Below, piece by piece: positions 21,693-31,751 of a DNA stretch of 64,000 nucleotides. Every line of letters starts with the position of its first letter. Positions within the stretch are counted from its first letter, which is position 1. The stretch is taken from NCBI RefSeq assembly GCF_932276165.1, contig NC_064012.1, positions 11,787,501 to 11,851,500 on the forward strand. Reading direction: 5' to 3'. Origin of the DNA: Plutella xylostella (lineage: Eukaryota > Arthropoda > Insecta > Lepidoptera > Plutellidae). The translations under genes were made by a program, and so were the position numbers. The notes below the pieces were generated by a model that did no database searches, was not told where the DNA came from, and saw nothing but the letters and a program-made list of their open reading frames with translations.

Positions 21693-22377
21693 AGTCTAAG
21701 TGTCGGTATAAATTCCCCAGACATAATAATTTGCAAGTCACTGCTTTTCTGACCAATTAAATAATTTGTTGCAGGAAAATCGGTAAACACAGTTTTAGAA
21801 GAATTGCCGGGGCACATTTGAACTTTTTCCTGAGCAAGAAAAAACTGTAATAAAATATCGATGTGTGATACTATCACTTTTCTCCTATAGTAATTACATA
21901 ATGGGATAACCAACATGTGTTTCAGTGCAAAAAACATTATGAAATACACAATGAAATAAAAGTTACAGTTGATTTGATTTAATGAAATTCATTCAAGACT
22001 GCCCCCCTCTCCCCTTCTTATTTCTTCTCTTAACATAAACCTCCCCAAAAAGTGGCATTTTATAATTAGTAAATATTTGAAACATTTCTCGTTTTGATTT
22101 TTTCTGCTAAAGTATCGTGATACTTTTGTCCGTTTTCTATACTATAATAGTGTGGCCACTTTCTTAGATTGCCACGCCCTCAATTATTCTCTACTCTTTT
22201 ATGTTCAGCTATAGGTCCTTTTAAAAAGACAAATTTAAAAATGCATAAAAAAAAAACTTTAAAGTCCCTAGACTTTTAAAAAGGATAATATAATTATATT
22301 CACTCAACCTACATATCATATATTCAATATTATTACTGTATTTTCCTACGTTTACGGGGTACTTATAATTTTCAGTG

Positions 22378-22915
22378 TTATTTTATCCTATCCGATTTAA
22401 TCAGATCCGATCCGATTTGATCCAATCGGATCCCATCCGATCCGATTTCAGCCGATTCGTCCGATCCGATCCTATTTGACTCACTTTGATCCGATCCCAT
22501 CCGACACGATCCGTACCCATCGGAACAGCTCAGATACGATCTGTCCAATCCGTCCGATTTGTCCGATTCGTCCGATTCATCCGATCTGTCCAATCCGATT
22601 CGATCCAATTTGATCAAATCCGTACTATCCGCTCCGATTTGATGTGATCCCATCCGATACGATCCGTACCCATCCAATCTCATCAAAACCGATCTGATCC
22701 GATCCGATTTGAGCAGGTCCGATCCGATCCATCTGATTTGTCCGATCCGTCCGATCTGTCCGATGCGTCCGATTCGAGCAGATTCGATCTAATCCGATCC
22801 GATCCGATTTGATCCAACCCCTTCCGATACGATCCGTACCCATCCAATCCGTACATATCCGATTCCATCCAATACGATCCGATCCGATTTGATCCGATCC
22901 CATTGCATTCCATTC
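22378..22915. repeat. Degenerate (TCCGA)n satellite
   Basis: About 540 bp of imperfect 5-bp units (TCCGA, mixed with TCCAA, TTTGA and TCCCA) keep a pentamer phase. Reading the minus strand, several frames are open for 76-102 codons of I-G-S-D-R type repeats. That follows from the pentamer period and the lack of stops in the unit; I do not call a protein. Confidence 0.9.
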
Positions 22916-23526
22916 TATTGACAGCTATCTTAGACTAGTTAACATTAATATTATGCAAATGCATCTCAAAACCATTTCATAGTTTTCGCATATTATGATA
23001 GTAATAGTACCATAAGAGTTTTGATCTATACCTACGTGAATGAGTCAGTCAATGTTAAAAATGAGGTTTTTTGGACATTAATATCTAAATAACCGTTTGA
23101 GATACGCTTATGAAATTTAGAACACATATTATGTATCTCGCTAGTGTCAATATATGAGCCAAATTTCATACGTTTATATTAAATAGTTTTTGATTTATGA
23201 GGGGGTCAAAAGTGTCTCGAAATGGTTCGTGTAATATTACACACGGTGCGGCTCGCCAGTTCTGTTTCTCGAACTTGGCTTGACACGCTACCGCGTGTCT
23301 AGATTTAAACTTCTCATTGCATATAAACCTCAAAAATTTATTTTGAAAATATAGACCGATTTTATCAAATAGTATATTAACGAAGCCTCACACAGCTGCT
23401 CCATGAATCGCGTATGTTTATCATACATAATACAGGGCAGATTGCTGCAACGAAGGTCAACGAAACCCGTTCGTTGGCGATCGTTTGGCCGGTTGACTGT
23501 ATTTTTTATAATTTGTACATCTTTTC

Positions 23527-24365
23527 AGAAATTCCACTCGATGAAGGATTGGTGTGGAATCTGCTACAGGATGGAAACATTTCAGACCTGGATATCTCGG
23601 ATAGTGAATTGGAAGAGGAAATCTCTATGCAGGCATCGACACTGCCTGGAGAAATTCCATCTACTTCTAATTTACCTCATCCAAATTCATCTCGCCAAAA
23701 TGAAGAAGAGGTTCTTCAGCCAAATCAGCCTCGCAGATCGGGATGTCGTCAAAAATGGATGTCGAAAAATTTAACGTACCTACTCCCGGTCGTTACTCCA
23801 TAGACGAACAGATGATTCCTTTTACTGGAAAGTGTGAAATGCGACAACTTGTGAAGAGTAGACCAAGGCCAGTTGGTCTCAAGAACTTTGTAGCCACCAC
23901 CAGCGAAGGCTTAATGGTGGATTTTGAGATCTATTATACTCTTAACCCTGTTTTGCTGATAGATCTTTGGGCCTCGGACCAGCAGTCATTATGTTCTTGG
24001 CACAGAATATCCCACCTGGCAGTTGTATGTACTTAGATCGTTATTTTACGACAGTGCCTCTTCTAGAGAAGCTGAGGGATGTTGGTTTGCACGGCACAGG
24101 AACAATTACTAACAGAGTTGCAGACTGTCAGAATCTTTACTTCAACGAGGACAGACACATGAAAAGAGGAGACATTGATCAACTTACTTACTCGCGATGA
24201 TAGCATTGCTCTTGTCAAATGGAAAGATAGCAAATGTGTCTTGATGGTGGCGTCCAATGTCCAGGAGGGACACGTATTGAAAAGTCAAACGATATGATAA
24301 GAACATCAAGAACTATGTTGACGTTGATGCACCAAAAGTATTATCGGTACATCATGTACTGATCC
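23527..24365 (+). pseudogene. piggyBac-type transposase remnant
   Basis: A splice acceptor (CATCTTTTCAG) precedes EIPLDEGLVWNLLQDGNISD, an acidic N-terminus. Frames then shift repeatedly: GRYSIDEQMIPFTGKC, QLVKSRPRPVGLKNFV and TSEGLMVDFEIYYT, then GLGPAVIMFLAQNIPPGSCM with LDRYFTTVPLLEKL, and SIALVKWKDSKCVLMVASN. The order fits the DDE_Tnp_1_7 domain of piggyBac transposases: S-I-D-E-Q-M-I-P-F near the first Asp region and D-R-Y-F-T-T-V-P-L-L for the second block. At least three frameshifts, near 23760, 23960 and 24200, show it is dead. The C-terminal cysteine-rich domain is not seen. Confidence 0.85.
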
Positions 24366-24370
24366 AGAAC

Positions 24371-24558
24371 ATGAGATTTGGTCAAAATATAAAGCGATCT
24401 AGAGCAGCTGTGTGCCCAGAGATAATAGAAAGTTATTTTAATGAGCTGGAAATCTCACTACAAGGTGTACCGTCAGCAAATGTCGTAAAGTATGATGAGA
24501 CTAATCTCACTGTTGACCCTGGTAGAAAAAGAGCTCTGGTTAAGAGAAACGACTTCTA
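24371..24558 (+). pseudogene. pogo/jerky-like DDE fragment
   Basis: The 62-codon frame contains NIKRSRAAVCPEIIESYFNE, LQGVPSANVVKYDETNLTVD and PGRKRALVKR. Y-D-E-T-N with D-D-P-G-type context is the first catalytic block of pogo-like DDE proteins in insects (here V-D-P-G). It is abutted by piggyBac remains on the left and hAT remains on the right without intact ends. Confidence 0.6.
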
Positions 24559-24771
24559 ACTTTGATACTGAACAACCTCAAAATATTTCTAGATCTCATA
24601 CAGCACTTCAAAGTCTAAAGTACCAACCAGGTAAAGTACCAACCAACCATAAAGGTACCCGCTTAAAAAAAAAACGTAACGATATGGCGAAAAAGATGAC
24701 GAGTATTTTACTACTAATCCAGCACCATCAGAAAATGCAAAAAGCAGATCATATCCCTTTTGTAAAAAAAA

Positions 24772-25790
24772 ATGGAAATCAAACCATTTAAAAAAAAATG
24801 GATTAACAAAACTACCAATACCTGCGTTGAAGTAGCACAGTGCAAATACTGCCAAGTTTATTACAACCTCAAGCCTCACCTTTACAGACATGTACAGACA
24901 GAGAAGCACAAACGTATTATGACAGCTATTCGTCTTTCCGCGCCAATAGAAGAAGCACTTCAAATAACAGACGATGATCGTATGGCTAGAAGAGCTGAAA
25001 TTTAATTGGCGGCAGTACTAGCTACGAATAACTTGCCATTTTTACTGTGTGACACTCTTGTCCCACTTATGGATGCCTCGATTCTAAAATTGCTAAAAGA
25101 ATGTCGATGGGTTGAACAAAAGCGACAGCTATGGTCAAACAAGTTTTGGGTGCCACGTTCATGTATAAAATGACAAGTTATTTGCAAGCACCGGATAATT
25201 ATTTTTCTGTAATAATGGACGACCTTGGGTCTATTAAGCAATGTGCGATAACTATCATTTACATGTGTAGAATACAGACTGTAAAATAACATCAAAATTT
25301 TTTGATATGGTTGAAATGGTTACCGGCACCACTGAAGATTTGACCATGAGTTAACCAACAAGTTAAATAATAAGGCCATGGCTAATTTGGTTGGATTTTC
25401 GGCGGATACAACGAATTTCATCGTTGGACAGAATAATTCCGTGTTCGCGAAGCTCAAAACAAAACAGCCCGCCAAGTGCAGCTGTCACATGATACACTTA
25501 GCAGCTTCTAAGGCTTGCTAAACTACCTAAGTCAATAGAAGACATACTGAGAAAAGACGGAGCACATTTTGGCCACATCTTCGCAAGGCAGAAAAAGTTG
25601 GTGGAAATACAAACTTACTTTAAAGTGGATATACATTTAAAATTCTGTCGCCAGAATCGCCAGCCACAACAGGCATGTACCTATAGATAGAATTCTGGAA
25701 CAATACACATCGCTCTCTGCGTACTTCAGGGTAGAGCGGCTGGAAGATCCAAGCCGAGTGACAGACAGTATTCATGTATAAGTAGTTAAA
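24772..25790 (+). pseudogene. hAT transposase remnant (ZBED-like)
   Basis: The frame starts with a BED/C2H2-type finger, CKYCQVYYNLKPHLYRHVQT then EKHKR. In shifting frames follow AAVLATNNLPFLLCDTLVPL, TKATAMVKQVLGAT, NLVGFSADTTNFIVGQNNSV, KTKQPAKCSCHMIHLAASKA and LPKSIEDILRK. These blocks and their order match the hAT transposase core as found in ZBED-type proteins, with D-T-T-N-x-x-x-G-x-x-N-S-V and C-x-C-H-x-I-H-L-A as landmarks. A stop after MARRAEI and several frameshifts inactivate it. The C-terminal dimerisation region is not clear. Confidence 0.8.
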
Positions 25791-25815
25791 TTTAATTGAT
25801 AACAGCTACAAAATA

Positions 25816-25860
25816 CAGGGTTATTGGTAAGTAGATCGGATCCTTTCACGAGGTGATAGT
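25816..25860 (+). repeat. Transposon terminus, CAGGGTTATTGGTAAGTAGA family
   Basis: Same terminus as at 6837, flanked by TA on the left. The first 20 bases equal those at 6837, followed by a GATCCTTTCACGAGGTG block. No matching opposite end is seen within several kb. Confidence 0.6.
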
Positions 25861-25864
25861 AGGG

Positions 25865-26460
25865 GTAGGTACAAAATATTTTGAGCAGGATGTACCCTGG
25901 TCCAAAGATGACGTTTAAAATTTCAGTTTTTTTGAAAACTTATTTTGACCTCTATTTTTTTTATTTGTGTACTTTTGGCACCTTATTATTATTTATTTTG
26001 GTAACGATAAGTAGCTTACTTAAAAAAACTTTAAAACTTCACAGAAGGCCTACAATATTGGCGCAGAGTGCCTATTTATTATACATATTTTTAATAAGAT
26101 ATTTTGTAAATCCGTCATTATATAAAAAAAAACATGCTACAATATTTTATGCAGATTAGTTACTAATAAAACTTGTACGTCTTTCTAGCTATCCAAAAAG
26201 GTACAATAGTCGGGTAAAATCTATGGCATTCATAGAAAAACACGTTCTCGAAGGGCCAGGTTAGTAACGGAAAAGTAATGGTAATTCAGGGTTAGTATTT
26301 TAACCCTTAACCCAGCAATGGTAAAATAAGTGCCACATCAACATGGCAATTCCTTTTCCAAAAAATATTTGCTACTTGAACGCACCCGTTAGTTTTTTTT
26401 ACTGAAATATTTTATTGTTAGGTCTGTAATTCTTTGAAAAAAAAGTGACATTTCGCTGTT
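25865..26460. other. No gene recognised
   Basis: AT-rich interval. A 92-codon hydrophobic ORF (25881-26159) is most likely chance in T-rich sequence. Confidence 0.5.
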
Positions 26461-26462
26461 TT

Positions 26463-26625
26463 TAGCCCCATCCACACGCTTGGCAAACAATGGCAAACAG
26501 CGAACAGCAAACACGGACGTGTGGATGGGTGTTTGTCGTTGTTTGCCTGTTTGTGTTTGTGTTTGGCAGTGTTAGGCATCGGTGTCGAATTTTCTTGCCA
26601 GATCAAAGGATGTTCGGAAATCTGT
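26463..26625. mobile_element. Single-end fragment of the CCCCATCCACACGC TIR family
   Basis: It matches the right end of the 50513-51658 element read in reverse: CCCCATCCACACGCTTGGC, GGACGTGTGGATGGGTG, then TGTTTGTCGTTGTTTGCCTG and CAGATCAAAGGATGTTCGG. The opposite terminus is missing. Confidence 0.8.
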
Positions 26626-26934
26626 CAAAGAAATATAAATTATAATTAATCATATCATAGCACATTGAAACATCGCAAAACGTACCCTTTTAAGGTCCCA
26701 TACCCATCATAACATAATACGCTACCCTAATCCCACAATGCCGCATGGTTACCCTATTTGTTATAAAATATACAATGATTTCAAAAGGAAGGATAGGCCC
26801 TTCAGAACATTTTACTCAAACCTTCTTCATACAAGCAAAATAACTGTTATCTGTCATAATTTGTTTGAACTATGTCAGTGCCTAGCAACTATCTTGACGA
26901 CGTAACCTTGTACGTGCGTTAATAATTTACCATC

Positions 26935-27180
26935 CCGGACATTGTTTTATTATTTGCAGGTGCCATATCAATAATTTAAGACAAATCCAACTACTAAAAT
27001 TAAAACTGTTTTGGGCTGTAGACCTGCAGAGCGTCCCGTACAAATGGACTAAAAAACATGCTCCAAAACGTAAGTGTGTGGAACAAGAAAATGTTCTCGG
27101 AGGATAGTCAACAAAAAATGACGTCCGCACAAGGTTACAGCGCGCGGCCATTGTAGACTTTGGTAGTAAAATAATTATCA
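26935..27180 (+). other. Possible exon, unidentified
   Basis: After an acceptor-like TTTTATTATTTGCAG a frame reads NNLRQIQLLKLKLFWAVDLQ then SVPYKWTKKHAPKRK before a stop. No family is recognised, and it may be chance. Confidence 0.25.
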
Positions 27181-27351
27181 CTTTATAATGTGTTTATTAC
27201 TTAATTGAATGGTAATTACCGATGATACGATATTAGATGTTTCTTTTTGACCTTCGTATAATGGTTTTTGCAGCCTTTCACAACACAACTACATATTTAT
27301 CACAAGATTCACAAGACCATCTCTCGGCCACAGACAACTGTCGACTGAGGA

Positions 27352-27387
27352 GCGTTGGCCCTAAAATTACGATTTTAGGGCCAACGC
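27352..27387. repeat. Perfect 16-bp stem-loop
   Basis: GCGTTGGCCCTAAAAT and its exact complement flank a TACG loop. There is no T-run or gene context that would make it a terminator in this eukaryotic setting. Confidence 0.9.
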
Positions 27388-27462
27388 GCGGGTGCCATTC
27401 TTTTGAGTGGGAGGCCCTGTCCTTACGCTAGTAATATATATGTCAATGAAAATATAATATTA

Positions 27463-27824
27463 TGAGAAGAGTCCTATCGTGGGAGTGGTAGATAGGAAAC
27501 ACAAACTCAGGGAGTACAAATTCACTGTATTTAGGGTTCTTCAGACACGTAATATGCAAGTGAGGTAATCTTTGTGCTTAAACTAATTTCCGTGAAGGCG
27601 GCGCAAGCGAGCGTGAAGTAGCCGGGAATACGGTTTGGCGCCGACTGCCTGCGCGGGCTCCGCTGGCCAGTGGCGCGAGCGGGAGTGCGCGGGGGTGAAG
27701 ACTGAGCGCGCGGGACGCGGTATGCGCAGAGAAGCTGCGCGAGAAACGGCGAGGCGGGCGTGGGACGCTAACATTTTGGCGCGCGATTCGATTTCGCGGT
27801 AAAACTAAAGATAGTGATGTTACA
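27463..27824 (-). repeat. 3' LTR of the 27.5-30.4 kb gypsy element
   Basis: The 362-bp copy is strongly GC-rich in its middle and ends next to the polypurine tract at about 27825-27838. Confidence 0.92.
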
Positions 27825-27895
27825 TCCTCCCCCTCTAATCCGAACCAAGCGCCCTCGCGTTCGGAGTAGCACACTGAGCAGCCCTGGTCCTCCCC

Positions 27896-30004
27896 CTAAA
27901 CTGATCGTCGTCCTCGACGGTGGTGGGGTGGTCTGCACAGGCGTTCGTGATAAGCCTCCCCCTGAACTAGGACAGGTCTGAGGTCGTGGTAGAACCGAAC
28001 CCGTGGGTCGTGTTTCCTCACAGGGTTGGTGTGTGGCCTGGCGTCGCTGGCGTGGTTCGGTATGACTCGCCTGAACCACGTAGGAGTCCGCCGGTGATGT
28101 AAAATTTTAGGTGGATGAGTACCTACCTTTATGGCTGGCCTAATGTGGCCGGTAGTGGTACGAAGTCGGACTGCAGTCTCGAACTTGTACTGACGTGAAG
28201 GTGCGTCGCCGAAAGCCCAAGCTCCGTGTGCTAAGTTTAGCACTATGCCGGCGGTGATGATGGCGTCTCGCCCCAGCGTCGTGCGGGTGTTTGAACCCGG
28301 GAACACGAGGAATGAAACATCGAAAGATCTGTCTTCTATACTTACCTGTGTTGCACCGACCAACGTTCTTCTCAGCTGTCTCGATCCGTCGGCCAGGTAC
28401 ACGGTGTGGAAAGTGTCTTCGAATTTCACCCCCTTTTTGCACATGATGTCATATAGCATGTTGCTAGCAATGCTATGTGTGGCACCTGTGTCGAGCACGG
28501 CTGCACCGAGCGCACCGCCAACTTTGATGTTGACCAGTGGGCGCGGGTCGTACTTACCTTGAAATTCGGCGGATAAAAACTCGTGCTCGCCTCTCTGACT
28601 GTTAACTGCGTGACCCGGACTATTATTGCCAGCTCTCTCTTTGACATGACTATGCAGGTTGGTTGTTGGCCTAGTCTGCTTGTTACAAGTCTGGCATCGC
28701 GACCTAACAACTCCTAACTGCCCACAGCCGTAGCATCTCAAGGGAGGGTTACCGGGGGTCGATTCTACAGTTTCACGCTCCTTTGTCCGACAGTCATCGA
28801 CATGATGGCCGAGCCTCCTGCAGTGTGCACAACGCGGCCGTACTCTGGTAGCGCCGTTCGGGCCAGAGGAGGAGGAGGGCGTCGGTAAATTATGTACAGG
28901 TATGTATGTCGGTCTGTCAGTCAAAGGGTTAAAATTATTTGAAAAAGGCACCGCACTTGGCGGGTTAAGACAATTATGGGTCGCGGCCGAGGGATAAACA
29001 TTTTGTCGAGTATTATTCGAGGGGTTACTAGAATTGCGCACCTCGCGACTCGCCTCTTCAACCGCCCTACATTTAACAATGAGATCATCAACGCTTGAAG
29101 CACCTTCACGGGGAATGCGTTTTCTTATGTGGTAACTTAAAAGTCCATAAATTATATCTAACTTAGTGTCTTCTAACAGCTCGTACGGAAGCTGTGCCAA
29201 AAGGGCGCGCACTCGCGATATGTACACATCAGACCGCACTTCATTTTGTTCACTCGAAAATATCGCGCGGAACACTTTGTAGGCCGGGAGTGGAGTGCCG
29301 TACATGGCGCGCAGGCGCTGCAGGGCCGCGCCCCAGCCGGCAACGGAGGCGCGCACGCCGCGCCACCACACGGCGGCGTCGCCCTCCAACAGCATGGGCA
29401 GCCCGCTCAGCGCGTGCTCGTCCGACACGTTGGCGCACTCCTTGTACACCTGCACCGCGTCGATGAAGGCGTCCAGCTGGTCCGCGCTGCGGCCGGCTCC
29501 GTCGAATCTCGCCGTGCACTTGGCGAACGTCCCCGGCGGTGGCGTCTGGTAGTCAGACGCGGTCGCGCGCGCGGGGGGGCTCGCGGCGCCGGGCCCGCAC
29601 CGGGCGGGCGGCGTGCAGGTCCGGGGGTCGCTCGACATCCTCTCCAGAAGAATGCGGTTGGTCTCGGCGGCCTTGGCGATGGTATCCAGCAGCACGGAGA
29701 GCTGCGCCGCGGTCACGCAGGCGGGCGCGTCGGGCGTAGCGGCGGCCGCGGCGGGGGTAGCGCGCGCCGCGGGGGGGCTGCGCGCCGCGTGCTCGTAGGG
29801 CGCGCCGGGCGTGGCGGGAGGGCCGTGCACGGTGGTGGAGGCGGCGGGGGCGCGCGCCGCGGGCACGCTGGGCGCGCCGGGGCGGGTCATCACCGTGGTC
29901 TCACCGGTGCGGCTGCGGTCGTCATCGTCGTCGAGGTTGCAACGCCTCGCTCGTCCTCTCTTCGGTGCCATATTGTTTATTCGCAAAAAGACACTCGCGC
30001 ACAC
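27896..30004 (-). CDS. Ty3/gypsy gag-protease polyprotein
   Basis: The frame is intact at 702 codons. The first ATG is 30004; a second at 29971 (MAPKRGRARRCNLDDDDD) is an equally good start. A long Pro/Ala-rich N-terminus precedes the capsid-like region (FDGAGRSADQLDAFIDAVQV; GLPMLLEGDAAVWW). A zinc knuckle CAHCRRLGHHVDDC (C-x2-C-x4-H-x4-C) follows, then a second cysteine set CYGCGQLGVVRSRC that lacks the His, a variant I recall in related insect Gags. The aspartic protease has AAVLDTGATHSIAS. After protease the frame runs about 100 codons with GRDAIITAGIVLNLAHGAW and stops before any RT motif. The ORF is GC-rich compared with its flanks, and opposite-strand ORFs here are shadows. Confidence 0.9.
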   Translation of the reverse strand: MCASVFLRINNMAPKRGRARRCNLDDDDDRSRTGETTVMTRPGAPSVPAARAPAASTTVHGPPATPGAPYEHAARSPPAARATPAAAAATPDAPACVTAAQLSVLLDTIAKAAETNRILLERMSSDPRTCTPPARCGPGAASPPARATASDYQTPPPGTFAKCTARFDGAGRSADQLDAFIDAVQVYKECANVSDEHALSGLPMLLEGDAAVWWRGVRASVAGWGAALQRLRAMYGTPLPAYKVFRAIFSSEQNEVRSDVYISRVRALLAQLPYELLEDTKLDIIYGLLSYHIRKRIPREGASSVDDLIVKCRAVEEASREVRNSSNPSNNTRQNVYPSAATHNCLNPPSAVPFSNNFNPLTDRPTYIPVHNLPTPSSSSGPNGATRVRPRCAHCRRLGHHVDDCRTKERETVESTPGNPPLRCYGCGQLGVVRSRCQTCNKQTRPTTNLHSHVKERAGNNSPGHAVNSQRGEHEFLSAEFQGKYDPRPLVNIKVGGALGAAVLDTGATHSIASNMLYDIMCKKGVKFEDTFHTVYLADGSRQLRRTLVGATQVSIEDRSFDVSFLVFPGSNTRTTLGRDAIITAGIVLNLAHGAWAFGDAPSRQYKFETAVRLRTTTGHIRPAIKVGTHPPKILHHRRTPTWFRRVIPNHASDARPHTNPVRKHDPRVRFYHDLRPVLVQGEAYHERLCRPPHHRRGRRSV

Positions 30005-30019
30005 TTACTATACGTATCT

Positions 30020-30036
30020 CCACTAGTTGGGCGCCA
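30020..30036 (-). promoter_or_regulatory. Primer-binding-site-like sequence
   Basis: In the minus reading TGGCGCCCAACTAGTGG lies 3 nt after the 5' LTR. The TGGCGCC start is shared by many retroelement primer sites. The tRNA was not determined. Confidence 0.6.
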
Positions 30037-30039
30037 CTA

Positions 30040-30401
30040 TGAGAAGAGTCCTATCGTGGGAGTGGTAGATAGGAAACACAAACTCAGGGAGTACAAATTC
30101 ACTGTATTTAGGGTTCTTCAGACACGTAATATGCAAGTGAGGTAATCTTTGTGCTTAAACTAATTTCCGTGAAGGCGGCGCAAGCGAGCGTGAAGTAGCC
30201 GGGAATACGGTTTGGCGCCGACTGCCTGCGCGGGCTCCGCTGGCCAGTGGCGCGAGCGGGAGTGCGCGGGGGTGAAGACTGAGCGCGCGGGACGCGGTAT
30301 GCGCAGAGAAGCTGCGCGAGAAACGGCGAGGCGGGCGTGGGACGCTAACATTTTGGCGCGCGATTCGATTTCGCGGTAAAACTAAAGATAGTGATGTTAC
30401 A
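30040..30401 (-). repeat. 5' LTR of the 27.5-30.4 kb gypsy element
   Basis: 362 bp, apparently identical to 27463-27824, including the same 63-codon chance ORF. It holds the promoter by position. Confidence 0.92.
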
Positions 30402-31035
30402 ATATTACATTTTTCGATTTACCTGTGAAATGAAATTCCGCTTCACCATACGATTATTCACTTTATAAAACTGTACACAGCACTTTTTCACCATTTCTTC
30501 AACGTAACTTACTAAATTACAAAAAATAACTAGGGTAGGTATCACGACATAACAACGCGTAAATTCAAAACAAACCGCCATGACAGATGAAAGGGTTGGC
30601 ATGAGGTACTAAAAAGAATACTACCTAGTGTTTGATAATAATGACAGGTTTAACATAATTATTATGACATACGTTTCAAAATAATATCTTATTAAATAAC
30701 AACTTTAATCTTATTTGTAAGTTAAAAGTTATTATTTAATTATAAGTTAAGCTTACAGTTCGTATGATAATTAAATCATTGTTTGAAATAAAAATCTAAC
30801 ATTTTCAATGCAAATGAAATCAAATATTTTCTACCAACTATCACGTTTTTTAAGGATGGCAGGCGTTGGAAAGGGATAAACGGCCTCTATTCTAGCTATC
30901 TCGCTCGGCTCGTTTTTCATCTTAAAACGTTGATAGCCGAATTGAATCTTTTTACAACAGCTTACGATGTGTTTTTGTAATTAATATTTTTTCAGTACTC
31001 CATGGAAGTAATAATACAACAGGAATGTGCCTTGT
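30402..31035. other. No gene recognised
   Basis: AT-rich interval. A GGATAAACGGCCTCTATTCT block with CTCGCTCGGCTCG (30875-30912) recurs in altered form at 49690-49735 (GACAAACGGCCTCTTTAC, CTGCTCGGCTCG) and is probably an interspersed repeat. Confidence 0.5.
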
Positions 31036-31039
31036 ACCT

Positions 31040-31281
31040 ACTAATGTACTCCCTTGCGGGGTAGGCAGAGGTGCATTGCTGCACCCACTTTTCGCTAGAG
31101 TGTTATGTTAGTCCCAATGTAATAGGGGGCGAGCCTATTGCCATTTTACGGGCACATCCAACCCATCCGACCCGAGAACAAATATCTGTGTTTAAACAAA
31201 TATCTGCCCCAGCCGGGAATCGAACCTGGGACCATCGGCTCAGTAGTCAGGGTCACTAACCACTGCGCCATTCGGTCGTCA
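31040..31281 (-). mobile_element. tRNA-derived SINE, full length
   Basis: In the minus reading it starts GACGACCGAATGGCGCAGTG with an A box (TGGCGCAGTGG, 31260-31270) and a B box (GGTTCGATTCC, 31216-31226). A body follows that matches 1-178 in the same order and ends near CTACCCCGCAAGGGAGTACA. The tRNA-like head is about 75 nt. It is transcribed by RNA polymerase III by family analogy, with no coding frame. Confidence 0.85.
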
Positions 31282-31624
31282 CTATACTGGAAATAGATCC
31301 ATTGATTTTAATTTTGTAAAAAAATTACACGAATTACAAAATGAAGAGGGTTTATAACTAGCATAACACTGGACCATAAACTATGAACAGCGCGTGTTAG
31401 TGTTTGTGCAGTGAAATAAAGTGAATTTGTAGCGATAAACACACAAAAACTTAGTACGATCGGCAAGTAAACGGCATATCATTACTACACTTGTGTTTCT
31501 ACCCTGCGGCTGCGATAAGAAACTGGTTCATGTATTGACTGAGCTGTGTGCGCATTGCACGAGATACTATCTTCATATTTCGCACACGCTTCTAACGCAT
31601 CGCTAGTGTAAGCGCTAAGGCGTC

Positions 31625-31670
31625 GTCCCAGCAAACCATAGAAGTCCTGACCGCGGGTTCAAATCCACCT
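31625..31670 (+). promoter_or_regulatory. tRNA-like segment with B box before LINE ORF1
   Basis: GGTTCAAATCC (31656-31666) is a perfect RNA polymerase III B box, with GCGTCGTCCCAGCAAACC upstream as a weak tRNA-like arm. It lies 86 nt before the ORF1 start at 31752. The second LINE has a similar arrangement at 34360-34414. Confidence 0.5.
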
Positions 31671-31751
31671 AACGGCCGATATACTTTTTTTTTATTTTTA
31701 TTTATCCGAGTCGTCTTCTTAGTTAATTTTTATTAATAAAAATAATCTAAT

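Larger units (their letters stand above)
20915..22211. mobile_element. TA-flanked TIR transposon, internally deleted
   Basis: The termini TAGCTGAACACAAAAGAGTA and the complement of TAGCTGAACATAAAAGAGTA extend about 26 bp with one mismatch, and TA duplicates at 20913-20914 and 22212-22213. It contains one transposase-type first exon (21110-21241), no catalytic exon, and a nested MITE at 21561-21692. The TA target suggests the IS630-Tc1-mariner group. Confidence 0.85.
27463..30401 (-). mobile_element. Young Ty3/gypsy-type element, gag-protease only
   Basis: Two LTRs of 362 bp (27463-27824 and 30040-30401, TG...CA) look identical by eye, and the 6-bp ATATTA duplicates on both flanks. In the minus reading, the 5' LTR is followed after 3 nt by TGGCGCCCAACTAGTGG, a primer-site-like sequence. 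The 3' LTR is preceded by a polypurine tract AGAGGGGGAGGA. The interior encodes one gag-protease frame and no RT, RNase H or integrase, so movement would need an autonomous partner. Confidence 0.92.

Noticed and set aside
22378..22913. Three minus-strand ORFs in the TCCGA satellite
   Set aside because: They arise because the pentamer lacks stop codons; there are no start context, splice sites or homologues.
29194..30145. Plus-strand ORFs up to 299 codons over the gypsy gag
   Set aside because: Shadow frames of GC-rich gag on the opposite strand; the minus frame has zinc knuckles and a DTG protease.
31200..31281. Functional tRNA gene
   Set aside because: The A and B boxes belong to the head of a SINE whose body follows and is repeated at the window start.
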